From the NCBI RefSeq assembly GCF_000568255.1, contig NZ_KK037166.1:10894358-10958357 (forward strand): DNA of 64,000 nt, in the 5' to 3' direction. A model generated the notes under the pieces. The model was not told the origin of the DNA and ran no database searches. It was given only the letters and a program-made list of their open reading frames with translations. Below, piece by piece: positions 42,663 through 49,743 of this stretch. A program made the position numbers and the translations under genes. The DNA is from Kutzneria sp. 744 (lineage in GTDB: Bacteria > Actinomycetota > Actinomycetes > Mycobacteriales > Pseudonocardiaceae). Within the stretch, counting starts at the first letter, position 1, and each line of letters starts with the position of its first letter.

Positions 42663-43262
42663 ATGACCGAGACCGACCAGCCGATCCGCCGCGGGCGGGG
42701 CCGCCGACCCGCCGCCGAGGTGCGCGAACAGGTGCTGGCCGCGGCCGGCGAGCTGCTGCTGACCGAGGGCATGGCCGGCTTCACCATCGAGAAGGTGGCG
42801 GCCCGGGCCGGGGCCAGTCGGATGACCATCTACAAGTGGTGGCCGTCTCGGGGCGCGCTCGCGTTGGACGGCTACGCCACCAAGGTGCGCACGGTGCTGG
42901 AGTTCCCGGACACCGGCGACATCGAGGCCGACCTGACCACGCAGGTGCTGGCCTTCACCCGGCTGCTCACGGAAACCGGCGCCGGCAAGGCGATCGCCGA
43001 GCTGATCGGGGCCGCGCAGACCGATCCCGAGCTGGCCTCGGCTTTTCGGGAACGCTATTCCGCGCCGCGGCGGGAACTGGCCGTGACGGCGATGGGCAAG
43101 GCCATCGAGCGGGGACAGCTGCGCGACGACATCGACCCCAAGGTCGTCGTCGACCAGCTCTGGGGCGCGTGTTACAACCGGCTGCTGGTGCCGGACGAAC
43201 CGATCACCGACGACTTCGCCAAGGCGTTGGTGCGCAACGTGATGACGGGTATCAAGCGGTGA
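42663..43262 (+). CDS. TetR-family regulator (paralogue A)
   Basis: 199-residue TetR regulator. The HTH region is GFTIEKVAARAGASRMTIYKWWPSRGALALDGY (about residues 40-70). The C-terminal TetR_C-type domain contains AKAIAELIGAAQTDPELASAFRERY and DPKVVVDQLWGACYNRLLVPDEPITDDF. It is clearly paralogous to the regulator at 44227 over its whole length, with near-identical blocks, implying duplication around the SDR gene. The promoter carries the GTGTCCATATATCG element. The target is probably the convergent SDR and itself. Confidence 0.9.
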   Translation: MTETDQPIRRGRGRRPAAEVREQVLAAAGELLLTEGMAGFTIEKVAARAGASRMTIYKWWPSRGALALDGYATKVRTVLEFPDTGDIEADLTTQVLAFTRLLTETGAGKAIAELIGAAQTDPELASAFRERYSAPRRELAVTAMGKAIERGQLRDDIDPKVVVDQLWGACYNRLLVPDEPITDDFAKALVRNVMTGIKR

Positions 43263-43263
43263 A

Positions 43264-43286
43264 GGGCGGTCCACAGTGGACCGCCC
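43264..43286. terminator. Hairpin terminator between convergent tetR and SDR genes
   Basis: GGGCGGTCCA and TGGACCGCCC form a perfect 10-base stem with the triloop CAG, starting 2 bases after the tetR stop and 16 bases from the SDR stop. It is likely to serve both strands. Confidence 0.75.
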
Positions 43287-43301
43287 CGCGTCCGCTCGGG
43301 A

Positions 43302-44033
43302 TTAGACGACGCCACCGTTGGCGTAGATCACCTGGCCGTTGATCCAGCGGGCCGGGCCGGCGAGGAAGGAGACGACCTCGGCGACGTCCTCCGGCTGGCC
43401 GAGGCGCTCCAGCGGCGCGGCCTTGGACGCCCGGTCGATGGTCTCCTGGTCCTTGCCGACGAAGTACAGCGGAGTCGCGGTCGGGCCGGGGGCCACCGCG
43501 TTGACGGTGACGTCGCGGCCGCGCATCTCCTTGGCCAGGATCAGGGTCATGCCGTCGATCGCGCCCTTGGTGGCGGCGTAGGCGGTGTAGTTCGGCACGG
43601 CGATGTGCGTGACCGAGGTGGAGAAGTTGATCAGCGCGCCGCCTCGGCGCAGCCGGCGCACGGCCTGCTGGTCGACCACGAAGGTGCCGCGCACGTTGGT
43701 GCGGTGCATCCGGTCGAAGTCGGCCAGGTCCAGGTCGGCCAGCGGCGACAGCAGCATGATGCCGGCGGTGTTCACGACCACGTCGATGCCGCCGTAGCGC
43801 TTCTCGGTGTCGTCGAACAGGGCTTCGATCTGCGTCTCGTCGGCGACGTCGGCCTGGTAGGCGGACGCGGTGCCTCCGGCGGCGGTGATCGCCTCGACGG
43901 CCTCCTCGGCGCGCTGGGGGTTGCCGGCGTAGGTGACGACGACCGTCTGGCCGTCCTTGGCCAGCCGCTCCGCGACGACGCGGCCGATGCCGCCCGAACC
44001 GCCGGTGACGATGGCAACCCTGGTCTCGCTCAT
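43302..44033 (-). CDS. Short-chain dehydrogenase/reductase
   Basis: 243-residue classical SDR. The NAD(P)-binding motif is VTGGSGGIGRVVAERL (TGxxxGIG at about 10-17). VVVNTAGIM is the NNAG equivalent, the catalytic Ser lies in NFSTSVTH, and YAATKGAID carries the Tyr/Lys pair. The C-terminus ends INGQVIYANGGVV. It lies between two paralogous TetR genes; its promoter region (44034-44226) carries four TGTCCATATATCG-like repeats, so it is probably their regulated target. Substrate unknown. Confidence 0.9.
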   Translation of the reverse strand: MSETRVAIVTGGSGGIGRVVAERLAKDGQTVVVTYAGNPQRAEEAVEAITAAGGTASAYQADVADETQIEALFDDTEKRYGGIDVVVNTAGIMLLSPLADLDLADFDRMHRTNVRGTFVVDQQAVRRLRRGGALINFSTSVTHIAVPNYTAYAATKGAIDGMTLILAKEMRGRDVTVNAVAPGPTATPLYFVGKDQETIDRASKAAPLERLGQPEDVAEVVSFLAGPARWINGQVIYANGGVV

Positions 44034-44063
44034 GGTCTTTCTCCCTGCTTGATTGTGGACGCG

Positions 44064-44190
44064 GTGTACATATAATCATGGATGTGTACGGCGTGTCCAT
44101 ATATCGCGGTGTGTCGGCCGTCACGTGGCATGGCCCCGTCTGATGGATACACTATGTCCATATATCGAGATACGGTCTGTCCATATCTGG
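44064..44190. repeat. Cluster of four TGTCCATATATCG-like direct repeats
   Basis: In the SDR/tetR-B divergent region lie GTGTACATATAATC (44064), GTGTCCATATATCG (44093), ATGTCCATATATCG (44154) and CTGTCCATATCTGG (44177), all in one orientation. A fifth copy, identical to the second, precedes the other tetR at 42643. The A/T-rich cores stand out in a GC-rich region. They are best read as operator repeats for one or both TetR paralogues. Confidence 0.7.
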
Positions 44191-44226
44191 CGATACTGCC
44201 TGGTACACATCGATGGGAGGCGCGTG

Positions 44227-45123
44227 ATGCGTGGTCGACGTCCCGCCGCCCTTGTCCGCGAGCAGGTGCTCGCCGCCGCCGGTGAACTGCTGCTGGCCGA
44301 GGGCATGGGCGGCTTCACCGTGGAGAAGGTGGCGGCGAAGGCCGGATCGAGCCGGATGACCATCCACAAATGGTGGCCGTCCCGGGGCTCGCTGGCCCTG
44401 GACGGCTACGCCACGGTGGTGTCGCACAGCCTGGAATTCCCCGACACGGGCGACGCCGAGGCCGACATCGTCACGCAGCTGCTGGCCTTCGTGCACCTGG
44501 TGCGCGACAGCCGCGCCGGGCGGGTGATCGGCGAGCTCATGGGCGCCGCCCAGACCGACACCGAGCTCGGCCTGTCCTTTCGGGAACGCTACTCGCGCCC
44601 GCGCCGTGAACTTGCCGAGCGCACGCTGCGTCGTGGCGTGGAACGTGGTGAACTCCGTTCCGACTTCGACCCGCAGGTGGTCGTGGACCAGCTGTGGGGC
44701 GCCGTGTACCACCGGCTCCTCATCCCCGACGAGCCGCTGACCGACGAGTTCGCCCGGGCGCTCGTCGCGAACATCATGCCCGGACTGCGTAGGGAGAACA
44801 GCGTGAGCACGCCAGCCGCCATCCAGGCCTTCGTCGACGCCACCAACGCGGCCGACACCGAGGCGTTCGTCAACGCCTTCACCGAGGACGCCTTCCTCGA
44901 CGACTGGGGCCGCCAGTTCCACGGCCACGACGGCGTGGCCAGCTGGAACAAGACCGACAACATCGGCGTGCAGGCCCACTTCGACCTCCAGAAGGTCGAG
45001 CCGGCCGGCGAGCCCGACAGCTACAACGTGACGATCAAGGTCCGCAGCCACCGCTTCAACGGCACCGGCACCATGGCTTTCGTCGTCCGCGGCGACAAGG
45101 TCGCGAGTCTTGTGATCTCCTGA
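44227..45123 (+). CDS. TetR regulator (paralogue B) joined in frame to a SnoaL-like domain
   Basis: 298-residue open frame. Residues 1-190 are a TetR regulator almost colinear with paralogue A (MRGRRPAALVREQVLAAAGELL; SRMTIHKWWPSRGSLALDGY). From about 193 a SnoaL/NTF2-like domain follows (STPAAIQAFVDATNAADTEAFVNAFTEDAF). GTG 44803, preceded by AGGGAG, begins this second domain in the same frame, and a TAG sits one base out of frame just before it. The two may therefore be separate genes whose boundary stop was lost by one deleted base, or a true fusion. GGGAGG precedes ATG 44227. Confidence 0.78.
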   Translation: MRGRRPAALVREQVLAAAGELLLAEGMGGFTVEKVAAKAGSSRMTIHKWWPSRGSLALDGYATVVSHSLEFPDTGDAEADIVTQLLAFVHLVRDSRAGRVIGELMGAAQTDTELGLSFRERYSRPRRELAERTLRRGVERGELRSDFDPQVVVDQLWGAVYHRLLIPDEPLTDEFARALVANIMPGLRRENSVSTPAAIQAFVDATNAADTEAFVNAFTEDAFLDDWGRQFHGHDGVASWNKTDNIGVQAHFDLQKVEPAGEPDSYNVTIKVRSHRFNGTGTMAFVVRGDKVASLVIS

Positions 45124-45127
45124 CCGG

Positions 45128-45889
45128 GTGTTCGTCACCGACGAGGGTCAGGGATCGCCGGTTTTCCTGCTGCTGCACGGGTTCAGCGGGTCGCACCGGT
45201 GGTTCGACGCCGTGACGCCGCTGCTGGCCGCGCACGGGCGTGTGCTGCGGGTGGATCTTCGCGGGCACGGGCGGACCGGCGGCCGCACCGGCCTCGACGC
45301 CGTGTCGCAGGCCGCCGATGTGCTCGGGGTGCTGGACTCGCTCGGCGTCGGCCAGGTGACCGCGGTTGGCCATTCGTACGGGGCCGACGTGGCCCTGGCC
45401 CTGGGGCGGCGGGCGTCCAGGCTCGTGATCATCGGGCAGGCGCCGGACTACGGCGGCGCCACTTTCCCCAGGGGTAACGGATTGTTGGCTGCGCCGTTCC
45501 TCGGCCCGCTGCTGCACCGGTTTGCGCCGGCCGGCGCGGTGCGTCGCGCGGTGTCGTACGCCTTCGCGCCGGGGTTCGCCTTCGACCCGGTGTTGCTGTG
45601 TGATCACGCCGCCACGGATCCGGCGGTGGCACGGGCGGTGATCGTCGACCGGCGGAAGGCATTGGCGCGTCGGCCGTTGGACGAGCAGGTGCGTGACCTG
45701 GACGTTCCGACGTTGGTCATCCTCGGTCGACACGACCGGTTCTATCCCTGCGCCCGCACCGCCGAGCGCTACCGCGCGGCCGGTGCCCGGGTGGAGATCA
45801 TCGCCGACGCCGGCCACAGCCCTCAGGTGGAACGGCCGTCCGAAGTTGTGGATCTAGTGCTTTCGTTGCACGCCAACTGCTCCGAATGA
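45128..45889 (+). CDS. Alpha/beta hydrolase
   Basis: 253-residue alpha/beta hydrolase. The oxyanion segment is LLHGFSGSHRWF, the nucleophile elbow GHSYGADVAL (Ser near residue 80), LVILGRHDRFYP holds the acid, and DAGHSPQVERP the catalytic His. No signal peptide. GTG 45128 lies 4 bases after the TetR-SnoaL stop, so it belongs to that operon and is probably under the same operator repeats. Substrate unknown. Confidence 0.88.
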   Translation: MFVTDEGQGSPVFLLLHGFSGSHRWFDAVTPLLAAHGRVLRVDLRGHGRTGGRTGLDAVSQAADVLGVLDSLGVGQVTAVGHSYGADVALALGRRASRLVIIGQAPDYGGATFPRGNGLLAAPFLGPLLHRFAPAGAVRRAVSYAFAPGFAFDPVLLCDHAATDPAVARAVIVDRRKALARRPLDEQVRDLDVPTLVILGRHDRFYPCARTAERYRAAGARVEIIADAGHSPQVERPSEVVDLVLSLHANCSE

Positions 45890-45929
45890 CCTCTGTCGCC
45901 GGTGACGATCTTGCCGTACCCCTGGGGGC

Positions 45930-46562
45930 ATGGCTGGCCCCCGAACCGGCGTGACCGCCGGTATCGCCCTGTTCGCACTGCTCACCCTCACCGCCTGCAA
46001 CCTGCCCGCCACGGCCGGCGGCGACAGCACCGCGCCGCTGCCCAGCGACAGCAGCCAGCAGCTGGCGTCGCTGAAGATCGCCGCCGCCGGTCCCATGACC
46101 GGCTACTCACGTGATCGCTTCGGCGGCGACTGGATCAAGCAGCCCGACGGCTGCGACACCCGCGTCGACGTGCTCAAGGCCCAGGGGCGGGACGTGAAGT
46201 CCAAGGGCTGCACCGTGAACTCCGGCAACTGGACCTCGCTCTATGACGGCGTGGCCGTGACCTCGCCCCATGACCTGGACATCGACCACCTCGTGCCCGA
46301 GGCCGAGTCCTGGCGCACCGGCGCCGCGACGTGGACCCAGGACCAGCGGGTGGCGTTCGCCAACGACCTGGACGAGCTGGTCGCCGTCACCGCGCACAGC
46401 AACCGCAGCAAGGGGGATCAGCCGCCGCCCGGCTACATGCCGGTGGAGTCCGAGCGGTGCGACTACTCGACGCACTGGATCAAGGTGAAGGCCAAGTACA
46501 AGCTCACGATCTCCCAGACCGAACACGACGCCCTGGTGCAGATGCTGGGCACCTGCCACTGA
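45930..46562 (+). CDS. Lipoprotein HNH nuclease (GmrSD/DUF1524 type)
   Basis: 210-residue exported protein with a lipobox (LLTLTACNLPA, Cys near residue 23). The C-terminal HNH-like nuclease domain has DLDIDHLVPEAESWRTGAATW, where D-H is the first catalytic pair. NDLDELVAVTAHSNRSKGDQPP follows as the N segment, then a Cys pair late in the domain. Such secreted actinobacterial proteins are thought to be extracellular DNases used for nucleotide scavenging. It is monocistronic. Confidence 0.88.
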   Translation: MAGPRTGVTAGIALFALLTLTACNLPATAGGDSTAPLPSDSSQQLASLKIAAAGPMTGYSRDRFGGDWIKQPDGCDTRVDVLKAQGRDVKSKGCTVNSGNWTSLYDGVAVTSPHDLDIDHLVPEAESWRTGAATWTQDQRVAFANDLDELVAVTAHSNRSKGDQPPPGYMPVESERCDYSTHWIKVKAKYKLTISQTEHDALVQMLGTCH

Positions 46563-46649
46563 GCACGTGGCGTGCGTCACAGGCGTGACCGGCCAGCCAA
46601 ACGGGCCTTGCGGCGTCAAGCCTGTGTGGCGACAGGACGAAGGGGCCGC

Positions 46650-47294
46650 GTGGCGCAGGCCCCCGCGATGGCTGGATCATTCGCCCACGCGCTGTGGGAG
46701 CTCAAACAGGCGGCGGGGGACCCGTCCTACGATCGGATGCGGGCCGAGTTCGGGGCGGTAGCATCGAAATCGGCGCTGGCCGACGCCGCTCGCGGGCACC
46801 GGCTGCCGTCGTGGGACATCACCTGGGAGTTCGTGCGCCCGTTGGCGGTCGGCGTGCTGGGCCAAGAGCCACGGGCGGTGCGCCGGGCCTGGCGGCTCAA
46901 ATGGGAGGCCGCCGCCGCGCAGCCGGCCCTTGCCGTCGCGGCGATTCCCGGCGACCGGTCGACGTTCGTCAGCGATCTCGACGTGCCTGACGGCATGACG
47001 GTGCCGGCGGGCACGCGGATCGTGAAGACGTGGGTGCTGCACAACTCCGGGACCGTGCCGTGGATCGGCCGGTACCTGCGCCGCGCGGCGTCGTTCGGAC
47101 CCGACGAATGCCTGACGCCGCAGGAGGTCCCCATCCCGGCGACCCGCCCCGGCGAGCAGGCCCGCGTCTCGGTCGACGTCCGGGTGGCGCAAACCCCGGG
47201 CTACCACCAGGTCTACTGGAAGATGGTCGACTCGGCCGGCCGGCTCATGCTGCCCGGCCAGCGGGCCGTCTTCTTCCTCCTGCACGTGACCTGA
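46650..47294 (+). CDS. HTH-like protein with an NBR1-type Ig-like domain
   Basis: 214-residue protein. Residues 1-85 form a helical region like the XRE-type N-terminus of actinobacterial regulators (FAHALWELKQAAGDPSYDRM; SKSALADAARGHRLPSWDITWEFV). The C-terminal part is an NBR1/FW-type immunoglobulin fold (MTVPAGTRIVKTWVLHNSGTVPW ... RVAQTPGYHQVYWKMVDSAGRLM). This domain is known from the eukaryotic autophagy receptor NBR1 and occurs in bacteria fused to HTH or kinase modules. The GTG start follows AAGGGG. Function unknown. Confidence 0.75.
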   Translation: MAQAPAMAGSFAHALWELKQAAGDPSYDRMRAEFGAVASKSALADAARGHRLPSWDITWEFVRPLAVGVLGQEPRAVRRAWRLKWEAAAAQPALAVAAIPGDRSTFVSDLDVPDGMTVPAGTRIVKTWVLHNSGTVPWIGRYLRRAASFGPDECLTPQEVPIPATRPGEQARVSVDVRVAQTPGYHQVYWKMVDSAGRLMLPGQRAVFFLLHVT

Positions 47295-47423
47295 TTTGTG
47301 CGGCGGACAAAGGCGCGACCAGCGACGACGCCGGGAATTGTCCGCGATCGCCGCCGGCCGCTTCCGCCCGCCATGGTCACGCTCCGAGGCTGGACAAGAT
47401 CCATCCGACGAGAGGGGACGAGC

Positions 47424-47807
47424 ATGACCAGGACCTGGATTCCGCTGGTGGCCGCCGGCATCGCGACCCTGGCGCTGGCCGGGCCGGCCGTCGCCGCGCC
47501 CGCCGCGCCGGCCAGCGCCTCCAAGTGCGGCACCAAGTACTGCATCAACGTCAAGGGCAGCGGCCTGCACGTCGACTCCGCCACCGTGTCGCTGAAGTCC
47601 GGTGCCGCCGTCACCGGCTACTTCTACCTGGAGGCCAGCACCGGCTCCGGCGCCACCTTCTACTGGACCCCCAAGCTGACCAACGCTTACAGCGCCACGT
47701 TCTACGACATCACCTTCACGCGCACCGTCTCGCTGTGCGGCGGCGAGAACGCCGTCAAGTCCAACGTCGACCACGTCGGCGACGGCTGCGTCAGCGTCCA
47801 CGCCTGA
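47424..47807 (+). CDS. Small secreted hypothetical protein
   Basis: 127-residue exported protein with a Sec signal (MTRTWIPLVAAGIATLALAGPAVAA). The mature beta-rich domain contains four Cys (CGTKYCINVKGSGLHVDSATVSL; VSLCGGENAVKSNVDHVGDGC), probably two disulfides. I do not recognise a family. AGAGGGGACG precedes the ATG. A strong hairpin follows at once. Confidence 0.75.
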   Translation: MTRTWIPLVAAGIATLALAGPAVAAPAAPASASKCGTKYCINVKGSGLHVDSATVSLKSGAAVTGYFYLEASTGSGATFYWTPKLTNAYSATFYDITFTRTVSLCGGENAVKSNVDHVGDGCVSVHA

Positions 47808-47813
47808 TCCTGG

Positions 47814-47844
47814 GCCGTGGCCGTGCCCCCGGCACGGCCACGGC
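47814..47844. terminator. Strong hairpin terminator between convergent secreted-protein genes
   Basis: GCCGTGGCCGTGCC and GGCACGGCCACGGC form a perfect 14-base stem with the triloop CCC. It begins 7 bases after one stop and ends 6 bases before the convergent stop, so it probably terminates both. Confidence 0.8.
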
Positions 47845-47850
47845 GCATGG

Positions 47851-48168
47851 TCAGCAGAGGTACTCGTACTCCCCGGTGTGCCACCAGGTGGTGCCGCCGA
47901 TGTAGCCGTACACGTCGTAGTGGCCGACATAGAAGGTGTGGTTCGGCGCGTACACGTACATCAGGTTGTACTGGTAGACGGTGTCGTTGCCCGCGCGCTC
48001 CGTGTACTGCGGGCAGCCCGCGCCGTTGATGCTCGGCGGCGGATTGACGTGCGGGGACTGCGAGCTCGCCGGGGCGGCAGTGCTGGCCTGCGCCGGTAGG
48101 GCGCCCGCGGTGAGGGTGACGGCGGCGGTGACGGCCGCGGCAGCGGCCAGCTTGGTCAGGGAGATCAC
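47851..48168 (-). CDS. Small secreted hypothetical protein, Tyr/Trp-rich
   Basis: 105-residue exported protein. The signal peptide (LTKLAAAAAVTAAVTLTAGALPAQA) is followed by a short proline-rich stretch. The compact domain is very rich in Tyr and Trp (YQYNLMYVYAPNHTFYVGHYD; TTWWHTGEYEYLC) with two cysteines. The aromatic surface suggests carbohydrate or cell-wall binding, but this is only inference. It starts at GTG 48168 with GGAGC upstream. Confidence 0.7.
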   Translation of the reverse strand: MISLTKLAAAAAVTAAVTLTAGALPAQASTAAPASSQSPHVNPPPSINGAGCPQYTERAGNDTVYQYNLMYVYAPNHTFYVGHYDVYGYIGGTTWWHTGEYEYLC

Positions 48169-48343
48169 ACATAGCTCCGTTCATCGGTCGTGCGGCGGCG
48201 CCGAATGCGCATCGCCTCGGCCAGTTCTAGCCGTTCGACGACGTTCGGCTTCCGGCCGCGGCCGCTGATCGTCAATGTCCGAACAACGCCGGCATGTTGC
48301 TTTCGGCCAGTCCTGATCGTCGGATCGGCCCCGGCCTGCCACC

Positions 48344-49603
48344 ATGACCAGGGTGGACCCGCTGCCCGAGTCGGTGTGGAACGCGCACGAGGTGCGCGAC
48401 GCGGTCGCGAGCAACTCGCCGTCGGCGGTGATCGCGTTCGCCCGGCGGGCTCATGGGCTGCGGCAGGACGAACTGGGGGCGCTGGCCGGGTTCTCGCAGT
48501 CGGCGATCTCGCGGCTGGAGTCCGGCAGCAACCTGGCCTACGACGTGCGGGTGCTGCGGATCGTGCAGCGCACGCTGAACATCCCGCCGCGCTTGCTGGG
48601 CCTGGCCGAACAGGGCGTGGCCACGGCCGAGCTGCGGCACCACGGCGGCACCGAAGCGCTGGTGGCGTTGCTGGGCGGGCGGATGGAGCGGACGGCGCCG
48701 GCCACGCCGGAGATCGTCGGCCAACTGCTGGTGGCGCGGCGCGTGATCAACGACGCCGACAACTGGCGGGTGTCGGCGGCGCTGCGGCCGGCGGCGCGGG
48801 AGCTGTACGAGTTCACGGACCTGCTGCGGCGGTCGGCCAGCGGCGAGATGCGGCGGATCCTGCTGTCGGTGGCCGCGCTGTACGCCGAGTTCGTCGGCTG
48901 GCTGCACGAGGAGGGCACCGACGAGGACGGCGCCGAGCAGTGGACGGCCCGGGCGATGCAGCAGGCGCAGGCGGCCGAGGACCGCGACATGGTGGCGTAC
49001 GCCTACGTGCGGATGAGCGAGCTCGCGGCCGGCGACCACGACCGCATGATCGGCCTGGCCCGTGCCGCCCAACGGGAACCGGGCATCGGCGCGGTACTGA
49101 AAGTGCTGGCGCTGCAACAGGAAGCTCGCGGCCTCGCGCTGGCCCAGGACGAGGCCGCCTGCCTCGACCGGCTGGAGCAGGCGGCACTGCTGATCGACGG
49201 GGTGGTGCACCCGGCCACCGACGAGTACCGCGTCGGCTACTGGACGGACATCGAGCACCTGGCGGCGCTGCGGGCCTCCTGCCTGCTCGACCTGGGCCGG
49301 CCGCAGGAGGCCATCGACATCTACCACCACCTGCGGCCCCGGTGGGGCCACGTCTGCTCGTGGTTCCAAGGCGTGCACACCGCCAAGCTCGCCCGCGCCT
49401 ACGCCACGAACGGCGACCTCGACGAGGCGACAACAGCCGGTGTCGACGCCGCCGCCCTGGCCCGCGTCTCCGGATCCCCGCATGTCGTCCGCGAGCTGCG
49501 AGCGTTGGCCCCCTGGCCGGCGGTCAGTATGCGGATCGCGCATACGGGACCCGGAGCCGGCATCGACGACACCTCGGGACGGCCACTTCCGCCACCATCG
49601 TAG
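48344..49603 (+). CDS. XRE-family regulator with TPR-like sensor region
   Basis: 419-residue protein. The N-terminal HTH_XRE (FARRAHGLRQDELGALAGFSQSAISRLESG, about residues 30-60) is followed by helical TPR-like repeats (MQQAQAAEDRDMVAYAYVRMSEL; LDLGRPQEAIDIYHHLRPRWG; AKLARAYATNGDLDEATTAG). This architecture is frequent in actinomycetes, where many copies have pathway-specific or unknown targets. It is preceded by about 170 bases containing the divergent secreted gene's promoter. No clear target operon is linked. Confidence 0.88.
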   Translation: MTRVDPLPESVWNAHEVRDAVASNSPSAVIAFARRAHGLRQDELGALAGFSQSAISRLESGSNLAYDVRVLRIVQRTLNIPPRLLGLAEQGVATAELRHHGGTEALVALLGGRMERTAPATPEIVGQLLVARRVINDADNWRVSAALRPAARELYEFTDLLRRSASGEMRRILLSVAALYAEFVGWLHEEGTDEDGAEQWTARAMQQAQAAEDRDMVAYAYVRMSELAAGDHDRMIGLARAAQREPGIGAVLKVLALQQEARGLALAQDEAACLDRLEQAALLIDGVVHPATDEYRVGYWTDIEHLAALRASCLLDLGRPQEAIDIYHHLRPRWGHVCSWFQGVHTAKLARAYATNGDLDEATTAGVDAAALARVSGSPHVVRELRALAPWPAVSMRIAHTGPGAGIDDTSGRPLPPPS

Positions 49604-49605
49604 GC

Positions 49606-49743
49606 ATGGACGAGGACGGCGAGTTGTGGATCCCTTACGGCGATCTGACGCTGCACTTCTACGCTACGCCGCACCTCGTGGTCTGCGAGGTTGGCGACGC
49701 TATGCCAGAGCCTTCCGCAGCCGCGCCTCAGCTTGGCGCGTGA
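49606..49743 (+). CDS. Possible small protein
   Basis: A 45-codon frame starts at ATG 49606, 2 bases after the XRE regulator stop. It reads MDEDGELWIPYGDLTLHFYATP then HLVVCEVGDAMPEPS, with protein-like composition. Its last 44 bases overlap the convergent ATP-grasp gene. No ribosome-binding site is obvious (CGTAGGC), so translation may depend on coupling. Unrecognised. Confidence 0.35.
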   Translation: MDEDGELWIPYGDLTLHFYATPHLVVCEVGDAMPEPSAAAPQLGA

